A stretch of DNA of 9,837 nucleotides, taken from an uncultured Collinsella sp. GTDB lineage: Bacteria; Actinomycetota; Coriobacteriia; Coriobacteriales; Coriobacteriaceae. The stretch is taken from assembly GCA_902470345.1 (NCBI GenBank), contig CABRGB010000061.1, positions 1 to 9,837 of the forward strand, written 5' to 3'. The position numbers were made by a program, and so were the translations under genes. Position 1 is the first letter of the stretch; each line of letters opens with the position of its first letter. Below are positions 1 to 6,089 of the stretch, in pieces. The notes below the pieces were generated by a model that had not been told where the DNA came from, ran no database searches, and saw nothing but the letters and a program-made list of their open reading frames with translations.

Positions 1-602
1 ATGACCGAGGTGTTGCCGGCCATGCAGCAGATGCCGTCGAGCTCCTCGACAATGCCGTCATGCTCAATCGTAAAGTGCGCCACCGTGGGGTTGGGTGTGG
101 CGAGCGCCGACAGGAAGTAGGCGATTTCGCCGATGTCGTTTTTGGCGGGGGCGGCCTTCATCATGATCTCGGCATCGTAGCCCGATCCGGCGATGATAAT
201 AAAGCCGTGGCGCTTTTCGTTGCCGTTCTCGTCGAGCCAAAAGAGCTCGCCCATGTCCGCCTTGACGGTACGGCCGACGCGGCAGGCCTTGGCGAGCGCC
301 GCGGCCTCGGGGGCATTGCCAATGTTGTTGAAGAACAGGCAGGCCGTGCCGGAGGGGAAGACGAGCGTGGGGACGCCGCATCCGCGCATCTGGTCGAGCA
401 CGTTGGAGACGGTGCCGTCGCCGCCCGAAACGACCACGCGATCAAACTCGCGCACGTCTGCCACGGCGTCCTCGGGTTCCATGCCATCGCCGATAAAACG
501 CATCACGACCTCGTCGCCGCCCTGCGCGAGGGCGTGCGTGAACGCGTAGATTTCATCTGAGCTGGGGCCCGATGCCGGGTTGTGGATGATAAGGCAGCGC
601 AT
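1..602 (-). CDS. Diacylglycerol/lipid kinase family protein (DAGK catalytic domain), C-terminal part missing
   Basis: This is the N-terminal 200 residues of a leftward gene that runs off the window start. The protein opens MRCLIIHNPASGP, the usual beginning of the DAGK/YegS/LCB5 lipid kinase fold. It carries the nucleotide-binding SGGDGT motif at residues 59-64 and a following FPSGTA segment in the place of the family's PxGTAND motif. Known members phosphorylate diacylglycerol or related lipids with ATP at the cytoplasmic membrane face. The substrate here cannot be read from sequence. Members are usually near 300 residues, so about a third is missing. The ATG at 600-602 fits the family N-terminus. 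The gene is divergent from the ribonuclease D gene and the two share a short upstream region. The motif departs from the textbook GTAND (GTACLFF), which may mark a subfamily. The family call is firm and the substrate unknown. Confidence 0.85.
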   Translation of the reverse strand, partial: MRCLIIHNPASGPSSDEIYAFTHALAQGGDEVVMRFIGDGMEPEDAVADVREFDRVVVSGGDGTVSNVLDQMRGCGVPTLVFPSGTACLFFNNIGNAPEAAALAKACRVGRTVKADMGELFWLDENGNEKRHGFIIIAGSGYDAEIMMKAAPAKNDIGEIAYFLSALATPNPTVAHFTIEHDGIVEELDGICCMAGNTSV

Positions 603-700
603 ACTTACGTTCCCGTTCTGTGACTAACCGAGTATAGTTGTAAGGCAATGCCGATATCCTACCCGTGTTTTTCGGGCCTAACCTTATTCGATGGGTTGAT
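603..700. promoter_or_regulatory. Short divergent intergenic region with -10-like hexamers
   Basis: The gap separates the leftward lipid kinase gene from the rightward ribonuclease D gene, so it must hold promoter activity for at least one of them. An AT-rich core at 631-638 reads TATAGT on the plus strand (633-638) and TATACT on the minus strand (631-636). Both are close to the -10 consensus. No good -35 hexamer is visible at the right distance on either strand. A short CCCG/CGGG inverted repeat lies at 662-676. The promoter assignment is inference. Confidence 0.3.
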
Positions 701-1834
701 ATGTACATTTCCACACATCAGGCTCTGCTCGACTTTTGCCAGCGCGCTCGCGAGTTCGACGCGATTGCCGTCGATACCGAGTTTTTGCGCGAGCGCACGT
801 TCCACCCGCGCCTGTGCTTGGTCCAGATTGCCACCCCTGCCGAGAGCGTCGCGGTCGATCCTTTGGTTATCGACGACCTGTCGCCGCTCGCCGAGCTTAT
901 GGGCGATGAGAGCGTGACCAAGGTGTTTCACGCCTGCTCGCAGGATATGGAGGTCATGCTCCATACCGTGGGCGTGCTGCCGCGTCCCATTTTTGACACG
1001 CAGGTGGCCGCCGCCTTTTTGGGCGAGCGCCAGCAGATTTCCTACGGCGCGCTCGTGCAGACGTTTTGCGGCGTCTCGTTGCCCAAGACCGAGTCGCTGA
1101 CCGATTGGTCGCGCCGCCCGCTGACCGACAAACAGATCGAGTACGCGATCGATGACGTCAAGTACCTGATCGTTGCCTATACCGAGATGATGAGTCGCCT
1201 GCGCGAGCTGGGCCGGGTGGACTGGGTGCTCGACGAGTTGCGTCCGCTGGCCGACGAGTCGCACTATCGCGCCGATCGTCACGAGGCATTCCGCAAGGTC
1301 AAGCGCATCAACTCCTGCAGCCGCCATCAGCTGGGCATTGCGCGCGAGCTTGCCGCTTGGCGCGAGGACCGCGCCGAGCGCCGCAACATCCCGCGCAAGT
1401 GGGTCATGTCCGACGATACGCTGCTGGCGCTCGTCAAGCGCAATCCTGTGCGCGTTGAGGAGTTCCGCAGCATCCGCGGCACCGATCAGCTGGGGGAGCG
1501 CGATGTGGACGGCGCGCTCATGGCCATCAAGCGCGGCGCGAGCTGCCCGCACGATCGCCTGCCGCTCATGGTGCGCGGGCATCGCCAGATTTCGCCGGAG
1601 CTGGAGAGCGTGACGGATCTCATGTACGCGCTCATTCGCCTGGTTGCCGAGCGCTCGGGCGTGGCGACCTCGGTCATTGCCTCGCGCGATGACCTGGCCG
1701 ACTATATTGAGCATCCCGAGCAGAGCCCCCTGCGCGAAGGCTGGCGTTTTGAACTTGTGGGCTCGCGCCTGGACGATTTGCTCTCGGGCAATATGGGGCT
1801 GACGGTCAAAGATGGCAAAATTGAATTGCTATAG
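701..1834 (+). CDS. rnd: Ribonuclease D (DEDDy 3'-5' exoribonuclease with HRDC domain)
   Basis: The predicted 377-residue protein trims 3' ends of structured RNAs such as tRNA precursors in the cytoplasm. The exonuclease domain covers roughly residues 1-170. Exo I is AVDTEF with D25 and E27, Exo II is HACSQD with D82, and Exo III is YAIDD with Y148 and D152, so the full DEDDy set is present. A single HRDC domain follows at about residues 205-285 (RHQLGIARELAAW through the FRSIRG region). A C-terminal extension then resembles that of E. coli RNase D, which has a similar length (375). I prefer the ATG at 701 over an in-frame GTG at 665. Starting at 701 gives a protein beginning MYISTHQALLDFC, which matches the E. 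coli N-terminus closely, and the GTG lacks a well-placed ribosome site. The site before 701 is only a weak GGG at 693-695. The gene appears monocistronic, followed by strong hairpins. Confidence 0.92.
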   Translation: MYISTHQALLDFCQRAREFDAIAVDTEFLRERTFHPRLCLVQIATPAESVAVDPLVIDDLSPLAELMGDESVTKVFHACSQDMEVMLHTVGVLPRPIFDTQVAAAFLGERQQISYGALVQTFCGVSLPKTESLTDWSRRPLTDKQIEYAIDDVKYLIVAYTEMMSRLRELGRVDWVLDELRPLADESHYRADRHEAFRKVKRINSCSRHQLGIARELAAWREDRAERRNIPRKWVMSDDTLLALVKRNPVRVEEFRSIRGTDQLGERDVDGALMAIKRGASCPHDRLPLMVRGHRQISPELESVTDLMYALIRLVAERSGVATSVIASRDDLADYIEHPEQSPLREGWRFELVGSRLDDLLSGNMGLTVKDGKIELL

Positions 1835-1841
1835 GTATATA

Positions 1842-1869
1842 GTTACGCGGTTTTACCAAACCGCGTAAC
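1842..1869. terminator. Perfect 12-bp hairpin after rnd, possible transcription terminator
   Basis: GTTACGCGGTTT (1842-1853) pairs perfectly with AAACCGCGTAAC (1858-1869) around a four-base loop TACC. It starts seven bases after the rnd stop codon, a typical terminator position. No U-tract follows on the plus strand. On the minus strand the arm itself contains only a short A/T run. Termination is therefore plausible but not proven, and the hairpin could instead stabilise the 3' end of the mRNA. Confidence 0.5.
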
Positions 1870-1882
1870 AGCTCGACGCTGC

Positions 1883-1980
1883 AAACGGCCGAGAGCGGCA
1901 ATCTGACGTTCAATCGTCGCTCGCGTACCAAAGTACGCGTCGCTTCTCTTTCACGTCACCTTGCTCGCTCTCGGCCGTTT
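1883..1980. repeat. Nested inverted repeat, about 98 bases, between rnd and the zinc peptidase gene
   Basis: Three stems nest inside one another. The outer stem is a perfect 15 bp (AAACGGCCGAGAGCG, 1883-1897, with 1966-1980). The middle stem is TGACGT (1904-1909) with ACGTCA (1953-1958). The inner stem is CGCGTAC (1922-1928) with GTACGCG (1933-1939) around a CAAA loop. No reading frame with a ribosome site is visible inside. The layout would suit a dispersed palindromic intergenic element, a structured RNA, or a large bidirectional terminator. I cannot tell which from one copy. Confidence 0.6.
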
Positions 1981-2006
1981 TCGCTGACATTGCCAAAACA
2001 TCGATG

Positions 2007-2037
2007 TTGATTTGCTGGTCAGTCGAATGGGTAGAAT
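2007..2037 (+). promoter_or_regulatory. Candidate promoter for the zinc metallopeptidase gene
   Basis: TTGATT (2007-2012) and TAGAAT (2032-2037) resemble -35 and -10 hexamers. The 19-base spacer is longer than the usual 17. The -10-like box lies 36 bases before the ATG at 2073. It sits downstream of the inverted repeat and upstream of a strong ribosome site, where a promoter would be expected. Confidence 0.35.
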
Positions 2038-2072
2038 GCCTCCAACGTGTAACTCGATTCGGAGGAATTCGC

Positions 2073-2777
2073 ATGCCTTATTACTATGGATACGGCTTTG
2101 GCATTGACCCGCTGTACCTGCTGGTTGTTCTTGTCTGCACGGTGCTTGGCCTTGCCGCGCAGAGCTATATCAACTCGACGTACAGGACGTGGTCTAAGGT
2201 GCGCTCGGACGGCGATACGGGTGCCACGGTCGCTCGCCGCATGCTCGACGCCAACGGTTGTAGTGCCGTGGGCATCAAGGGCGTTGCCGGCGAGCTCACC
2301 GATCATTACAACCCGCAGGACAACAACCTGTATCTGTCGGATGCCAACCGTTCGGGCGGGTCGGTCGCAAGCGTTGCCGTCGCCTGCCACGAGGCGGGCC
2401 ATGCCGCCCAGCGTCAAAGTGGTTATGCCATGATGAAGGTACGTACCGCTTTGGTCCCCGTCGTCAACTTTACCCAAAACACCTGGACGATCGTGCTGCT
2501 CATGGGCCTGTTCATGAACATCGCGGGGCTCACGACCCTCGCGCTGGTCTTCTTCTCGTTTAGCGTGTTGTTCCAGCTGGTTACGCTGCCGGTCGAGATC
2601 GATGCCAGTCGCCGCGCCGTGGCGTATATCGAGCAGTCGGGCATGAGTTCCAAGCAGGTCAACGGCGCCAAGAAGGTGCTGACGGCAGCCGCGCTTACCT
2701 ATGTGGCCGCAGCGCTCACTTCGATTATTCAACTGCTCTACCTGATGGCTCGCTACAACAGAAACTCCAACCGATAA
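2073..2777 (+). CDS. Membrane zinc metallopeptidase, YugP-like (Zn_peptidase_2 family)
   Basis: The 234-residue protein has a hydrophobic segment near the N-terminus (about residues 13-32). A soluble stretch follows with the zinc-binding HEAGH motif at residues 106-110. Two hydrophobic segments cover about 138-172, and a last one lies near 205-225. The PVEIDASRRA segment contains E175, the likely third zinc ligand, with the DASRRA pattern characteristic of this family. It is thus probably an integral membrane protease. Substrates of YugP-like proteins are not established. The start is the ATG at 2073, preceded seven bases earlier by GGAGG (2061-2065). An upstream in-frame start would lack a ribosome site. 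The N-terminus MPYYYGYGFG is tyrosine/glycine-rich, as is common in this family. It stands alone between structured intergenic regions and is probably its own transcription unit. Family assignment is strong. Confidence 0.88.
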   Translation: MPYYYGYGFGIDPLYLLVVLVCTVLGLAAQSYINSTYRTWSKVRSDGDTGATVARRMLDANGCSAVGIKGVAGELTDHYNPQDNNLYLSDANRSGGSVASVAVACHEAGHAAQRQSGYAMMKVRTALVPVVNFTQNTWTIVLLMGLFMNIAGLTTLALVFFSFSVLFQLVTLPVEIDASRRAVAYIEQSGMSSKQVNGAKKVLTAAALTYVAAALTSIIQLLYLMARYNRNSNR

Positions 2778-2793
2778 CAAATAGGACAGGCAG

Positions 2794-2823
2794 GCGCCGC
2801 GGGGATTCGTGTCCACGCGGCGC
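2794..2823. terminator. GC-rich stem-loop after the zinc peptidase gene
   Basis: GCGCCGCG (2794-2801) pairs with CGCGGCGC (2816-2823). Inside, GGA (2803-2805) pairs with TCC (2812-2814) after one mismatch. It starts 16 bases after the stop codon, where a terminator would be expected, but no U-tract follows. It may terminate factor-dependently or act in the xseA leader. Confidence 0.4.
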
Positions 2824-2892
2824 TGTACTATGTGTTGGACTTAAATATGCACGGGGCCGGAGCCTCTGTGCGCGATAACGAAAGGAGGCTGC

Positions 2893-4344
2893 GTGGCAGG
2901 CTGGAATCTGACCGGCAATGCCGTTTCTGCCGAGTTTGACGGATCGGACGAGCAGGAGCGCAAAGAGCTCAGCGTGAGCCAAGCGGTGGAGATCGCCGCC
3001 GGTGCGCTCGATGCCATTCCGCAGCTGAGCGTTTTGGGTGAGGTCACGGGTTTTCGTGGTCCCAATGCCCGAAGCGGCCACTGCTACTTCCAAATCAAGG
3101 ACGACTCGGCGGCCGTCGACTGCATCATCTGGAAAGGAGCCTACCTTAAGCGTACCTTCGATCTGCGCGACGGCATGCAGGTGAGCTTTAAGGGCAGCTT
3201 CAATCTCTACAAGCCTACGGGTCGCATGAGCTTCGTCGCCCGCTCGTTTTCGCTGGCGGGGGAGGGTCTGCTGCGTCAACAAGTGGCGCAACTGGCCGAA
3301 AAGCTGCGTCGCGAGGGCCTGATGGACGAAGCGCGCAAGCGCCGCATTCCGGTGTTTTGCTCGCGTGTGGCGGTCGTCACCTCCCTTTCGGGTGCCGTGA
3401 TCGACGACGTTAAGCGCACATTGCGCCGTCGCAACCCGCTCGTCGAGCTTGCCTGCGTGGGCGCAAAGGTCCAGGGCGAGGGTGCGCCGGCAGAGCTTAT
3501 TGAAGGCTTGCACCGCGCTGCTGCCATTACGCCGGCGCCCGATTGCATTTTGCTCGTGCGTGGCGGCGGTTCCTTCGAGGACCTCATGACCTTTAACGAC
3601 GAGGAGCTTGCCCGTGCGGTGGCAGCTTGTCCCGTGCCTGTGGTGACGGGCATTGGGCATGAGCCCGATACCTCGATCTGCGACATGGTGAGCGACCGTC
3701 GCGCCTCAACGCCAACGGCAGCGGCAGAATCGGTGGCACCGGCTATGACGGAGTTGGCCGACGTGCTCGAGACGCGCCATCAGCGTCTGGGCGCCGCAAT
3801 GGCTTCGATGATCGGGTCGGATCAGGTTGATTTGGAGATGCTCGATCAGCGCGGTCGCCGTGCCTGGGATGCCTATACGGCTCGCTTGGGCGATGCCCTC
3901 GATGCCGCCGCATGCCGCCCGTGCCTCAACGATCCAACGTTTATGGTCGAGCGTCGCGAGTCTGAGCTTGCGCTGACTGCCGATCGACTGTCGGGCGCCA
4001 TAACGCGTTCGGTTGGGGCCTTCCGCTCCAACTTCGAGCGTCTGCCCGAGCGCTTGATCGCAAGCACCTCGGGGCTCGATGGCAAACGCCATGCGCTCAC
4101 GCTTGCGAGTTCCCGTCTGGAGCATCAGGGGCGCACAATGCTCAACAAGTCAGCTTCCGACTTGGGCCGTGCAGCGGCTTCGCTCGATGCCCTGTCGCCG
4201 CTCAAGGTACTTGCCCGCGGCTATTCCATCGCGTACAGCGATGATGGTGTGGCTACGAGCGCCAAGAGCTTTAAGCCCGGCGATGCCATCCGCGTGCGTA
4301 TGGCAGACGGCAACGTGGCTGCAACGGTCGATACGGTCGAGTAA
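2893..4344 (+). CDS. xseA: Exodeoxyribonuclease VII large subunit
   Basis: XseA is the catalytic subunit of exonuclease VII, a cytoplasmic complex with several XseB copies that degrades single-stranded DNA to oligonucleotides. The 483-residue protein has an N-terminal OB-fold at about residues 30-120 (containing LSVLGEVTGFRG). The Exonuc_VII_L catalytic domain follows, with VRGGGS at 222-227. The signature GIGHEPDT starts at 253 and DRRASTPTAAAE starts at 268. The region beyond about 285 is the expected helical stretch that binds the small subunit. The start is a GTG at 2893 with an excellent AAAGGAGG site at 2881-2888. The length is slightly above that of E. coli XseA (456). xseB follows 42 bases downstream on the same strand, so both subunits are very likely co-transcribed. 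No key motif appears damaged. Confidence 0.96.
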   Translation: MAGWNLTGNAVSAEFDGSDEQERKELSVSQAVEIAAGALDAIPQLSVLGEVTGFRGPNARSGHCYFQIKDDSAAVDCIIWKGAYLKRTFDLRDGMQVSFKGSFNLYKPTGRMSFVARSFSLAGEGLLRQQVAQLAEKLRREGLMDEARKRRIPVFCSRVAVVTSLSGAVIDDVKRTLRRRNPLVELACVGAKVQGEGAPAELIEGLHRAAAITPAPDCILLVRGGGSFEDLMTFNDEELARAVAACPVPVVTGIGHEPDTSICDMVSDRRASTPTAAAESVAPAMTELADVLETRHQRLGAAMASMIGSDQVDLEMLDQRGRRAWDAYTARLGDALDAAACRPCLNDPTFMVERRESELALTADRLSGAITRSVGAFRSNFERLPERLIASTSGLDGKRHALTLASSRLEHQGRTMLNKSASDLGRAAASLDALSPLKVLARGYSIAYSDDGVATSAKSFKPGDAIRVRMADGNVAATVDTVE

Positions 4345-4386
4345 CCCGCGTTTCATAGCGATAAACCTTTAGGAAAGGAAACAGAT

Positions 4387-4653
4387 ATGGCAGAGAAGAC
4401 CCCGGTCGAGCAGCTTACGTACAAGCAGGCCTCGCAGGAGCTGGAGCTCATCATCCGCAGCCTGGAGTCGGGCGATATGGAGCTCGAGGAGTCGCTCGAG
4501 AGCTATACCCGCGGCGTCGAGCTCCTCAAGAGCCTGCGCACCCGCCTGTCCGATGCCGAGCAGAAGGTCTCGGTGCTCCTTAAGGACGTCGACGGCAACG
4601 ACGTGCTCGCCGACGGCGAAGCCGCCAACACCGACGACAACCTCTCGTTCTAA
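4387..4653 (+). CDS. xseB: Exodeoxyribonuclease VII small subunit
   Basis: The 88-residue protein is the accessory subunit of exonuclease VII, which binds the XseA helical region and is needed for activity. The sequence contains the family hallmarks: LTYKQASQELELIIRSLESG at about residues 10-29, then MELEESLESYTRGVELLKSL, then a helical SDAEQKV segment. It forms the usual helical hairpin. The C-terminus is acidic (DGNDVLADGEAANTDDN) and probably disordered. A ribosome site, AGGAAAGG, lies at 4371-4378 just before the ATG. It follows xseA closely on the same strand, as in many bacteria. Length and composition are normal for the family. Confidence 0.95.
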   Translation: MAEKTPVEQLTYKQASQELELIIRSLESGDMELEESLESYTRGVELLKSLRTRLSDAEQKVSVLLKDVDGNDVLADGEAANTDDNLSF

Positions 4654-4667
4654 CCATCCCGACCAAA

Positions 4668-4673
4668 TATAAT
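4668..4673 (+). promoter_or_regulatory. Perfect -10 hexamer (TATAAT) upstream of the HIT gene
   Basis: TATAAT lies 30 bases before the HIT start codon in an AT-rich island of a GC-rich region. No convincing -35 box is seen 16-18 bases upstream; that stretch falls in the end of xseB (TCGTTC). It could allow the HIT gene to be transcribed separately from xseAB. A four-bp CCAA/TTGG inverted repeat surrounds it. Confidence 0.4.
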
Positions 4674-4702
4674 TACCTTGGTCTGCGAGAAAGGAACCAA
4701 CC

Positions 4703-5038
4703 ATGTGTGATTGCATCTTCTGCAAAATTGCCAACCACGAGATCCCCTCGACCGTTGTCTATGAGGACGATCAGGTCATCGCGTTCGACGACCTCAATCC
4801 CCAGGCGCCGGTCCACACGCTCGTGATTCCCAAGAAGCACTACAGTGACATCGCCGACAACGTGCCTGCCGAGACCATGGGCGCCATGGCTCACGCCATC
4901 CAGGAGGTCGCCAAGGCCAAGGGCCTGGAGGACGGTTTCCGCGTCATCTCCAATAAGGGCGCCAACGCCGGCCAGACCGTCATGCACTTCCACATGCACG
5001 TCCTCGGCGGCAAGAACCTGGGCGAGAACCTCATCTGA
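4703..5038 (+). CDS. HIT (histidine triad) family nucleotide-binding protein, Hint type
   Basis: This 111-residue cytoplasmic protein matches the Hint/PKCI branch of the histidine triad superfamily. These enzymes hydrolyse nucleoside phosphoramidates and acyl-adenylates. The catalytic triad HFHMH is at residues 95-99 (H95, H97, H99), followed by GGKNLG. The N-terminal CIFCKIANHEIPSTVVYEDD segment is typical, and N-terminal cysteines (C4, C7) are common in bacterial members. VIPKKHYSDI is the usual central segment. Length is normal. A GAAAGGAA ribosome site precedes the ATG. It lies 49 bases after xseB on the same strand. The physiological substrate is not known from sequence. Confidence 0.93.
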   Translation: MCDCIFCKIANHEIPSTVVYEDDQVIAFDDLNPQAPVHTLVIPKKHYSDIADNVPAETMGAMAHAIQEVAKAKGLEDGFRVISNKGANAGQTVMHFHMHVLGGKNLGENLI

Positions 5039-5079
5039 GGACGCGTGGCCCGTCGACTTGGCTGCCTTTGGAGTAATCT

Positions 5080-5970
5080 ATGCAGCTTTCTCAACTCGAA
5101 TACCTTCAAGCGGTAGCGAACTATGGCGGCGTGCGCAAAGCAGCTCGCGCCGTTCATGTGAGTCCGCAGGCTGTTTCGTCGGCAATCAAAAAGTTGGAAT
5201 CTGAGTATCAGATTGTTTTGCTCGACCGATCGGCGGGGGAAGCTGTTTTGTCTCCGGCGGGCAGAGAATTTGCGCGTCGTGCACGCGTGATCCTGGCACA
5301 AGTCGACGATCTCAAAAAGTACGCTCAATCAAGGGACGACGGCGTCTCGCCCGATGGCCACTTTCGTCTTTACGCCCCCTGCCTTCATGGGCGGGGGCGC
5401 CTTTTTGCCGAAAACTGGTATGACTCGTTTGAACGCTCGCACCCTCATATTCACCTCGATGTGTGGCATCAGCCAACGGCTACATGCTTTGAGTCGCTTA
5501 TGCTTGGAATTTCGGATGCGGCCATCTCATTTGAGGAACCACGGGACAGCGTCCTTTCTTCGAAATACTTGGGTGAAATGGAGCTCAAGGTTCTTTCGTG
5601 TCCAGCGGGTCATCAATCTGTGGGCGCCATGACCATTCGCGAGTTACTGAGCGGCAGGCTCGCTGTTCCCATTAATTTGTCACCCTGTCTCAATGCGATT
5701 AACCAATGCCCTGAAGCCCAGCTCGTCAATTTTCGCTTCCGTGATGTTGAATACGGAAGCAGGGCTCAGACTGAGTTTCTTCAAGCCGGGGGATTGATAT
5801 TGAGTTTGTCTGGGTCCTCTCTCGCATCGGATGGATCAGAAGTGAGTGAGTGCTCCATTGAAGGCTCGCGTGATGTAACCTTGCCTATTTACTTTTGCTA
5901 TCGGCAAAATTCCTGGACTGATCGACACCAGACGGTTTTTCTGCACCTATTGCGTCATCTTGCTTCGTGA
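5080..5970 (+). CDS. LysR-family transcriptional regulator
   Basis: The 296-residue protein begins with a LysR-type winged helix-turn-helix. LSQLEYLQAVANYGGVRKAA starts at residue 3, VSPQAVSSAIKKLE covers 27-40, and LLDRS and LSPAGREFARRAR complete the wing. A linker helix and an effector-binding domain, with many hydrophobic strands but little family-specific signature, follow from about residue 90. LysR proteins usually act as tetramers that respond to a small molecule and control a neighbouring gene, often divergent. Here the likely target is the co-directional MFS gene that follows. A GGAG ribosome site (5070-5073) precedes the ATG by six bases. Codon use is more AT-rich than in xseAB, HIT or the acetate kinases, hinting at later acquisition. 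The ligand is unknown. Confidence 0.88.
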   Translation: MQLSQLEYLQAVANYGGVRKAARAVHVSPQAVSSAIKKLESEYQIVLLDRSAGEAVLSPAGREFARRARVILAQVDDLKKYAQSRDDGVSPDGHFRLYAPCLHGRGRLFAENWYDSFERSHPHIHLDVWHQPTATCFESLMLGISDAAISFEEPRDSVLSSKYLGEMELKVLSCPAGHQSVGAMTIRELLSGRLAVPINLSPCLNAINQCPEAQLVNFRFRDVEYGSRAQTEFLQAGGLILSLSGSSLASDGSEVSECSIEGSRDVTLPIYFCYRQNSWTDRHQTVFLHLLRHLAS

Positions 5971-5988
5971 AATTAATTGGCTTCGAGA

Positions 5989-6007
5989 CGTCAAGTGATT
6001 ATTGACG
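5989..6007. promoter_or_regulatory. Small dyad between the LysR and MFS genes, candidate operator
   Basis: CGTCAA (5989-5994) and TTGACG (6002-6007) form an inverted repeat with a seven-base AT-rich centre. It lies just after the LysR stop codon and 83 bases before the MFS start. Palindromic sites with AT-rich centres are typical of LysR binding, but the spacing is not the classical T-N11-A. It could also be a weak hairpin; there is no U-tract. Confidence 0.3.
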
Positions 6008-6089
6008 CCTTGTAACACATAGCTGACAGCTTTGCCCTCATGCTTTTCCAAGATTCCGATTTAGATTGCTGGCTCTTGGAGGGCGGAGC

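Noticed and set aside
665..700. Upstream in-frame GTG start for rnd
   Set aside because: It would add 12 residues absent from the E. coli RNase D N-terminus pattern, and the nearest purine-rich site is too far upstream.
659..1714. A 351-codon minus-strand open frame opposite rnd
   Set aside because: It has low-complexity Ala/Arg/Leu/His-rich composition with no domain, and overlaps a complete ribonuclease D with all catalytic residues.
1883..1980. Nested inverted repeat read as a CRISPR array or transposon end
   Set aside because: There are no regularly spaced direct repeats, no cas gene, no transposase and no target-site duplication visible.
2725..3660. A 311-codon minus-strand open frame opposite xseA
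   Set aside because: It is a shadow of the high-GC xseA coding frame, with no ribosome site or motif seen, and it also runs into the zinc peptidase gene.
6066..6089. Upstream in-frame TTG start for the MFS gene
   Set aside because: The extra residues would be encoded by the ribosome-binding stretch itself (GGAGG at 6078-6082), which is well spaced for the ATG at 6090.
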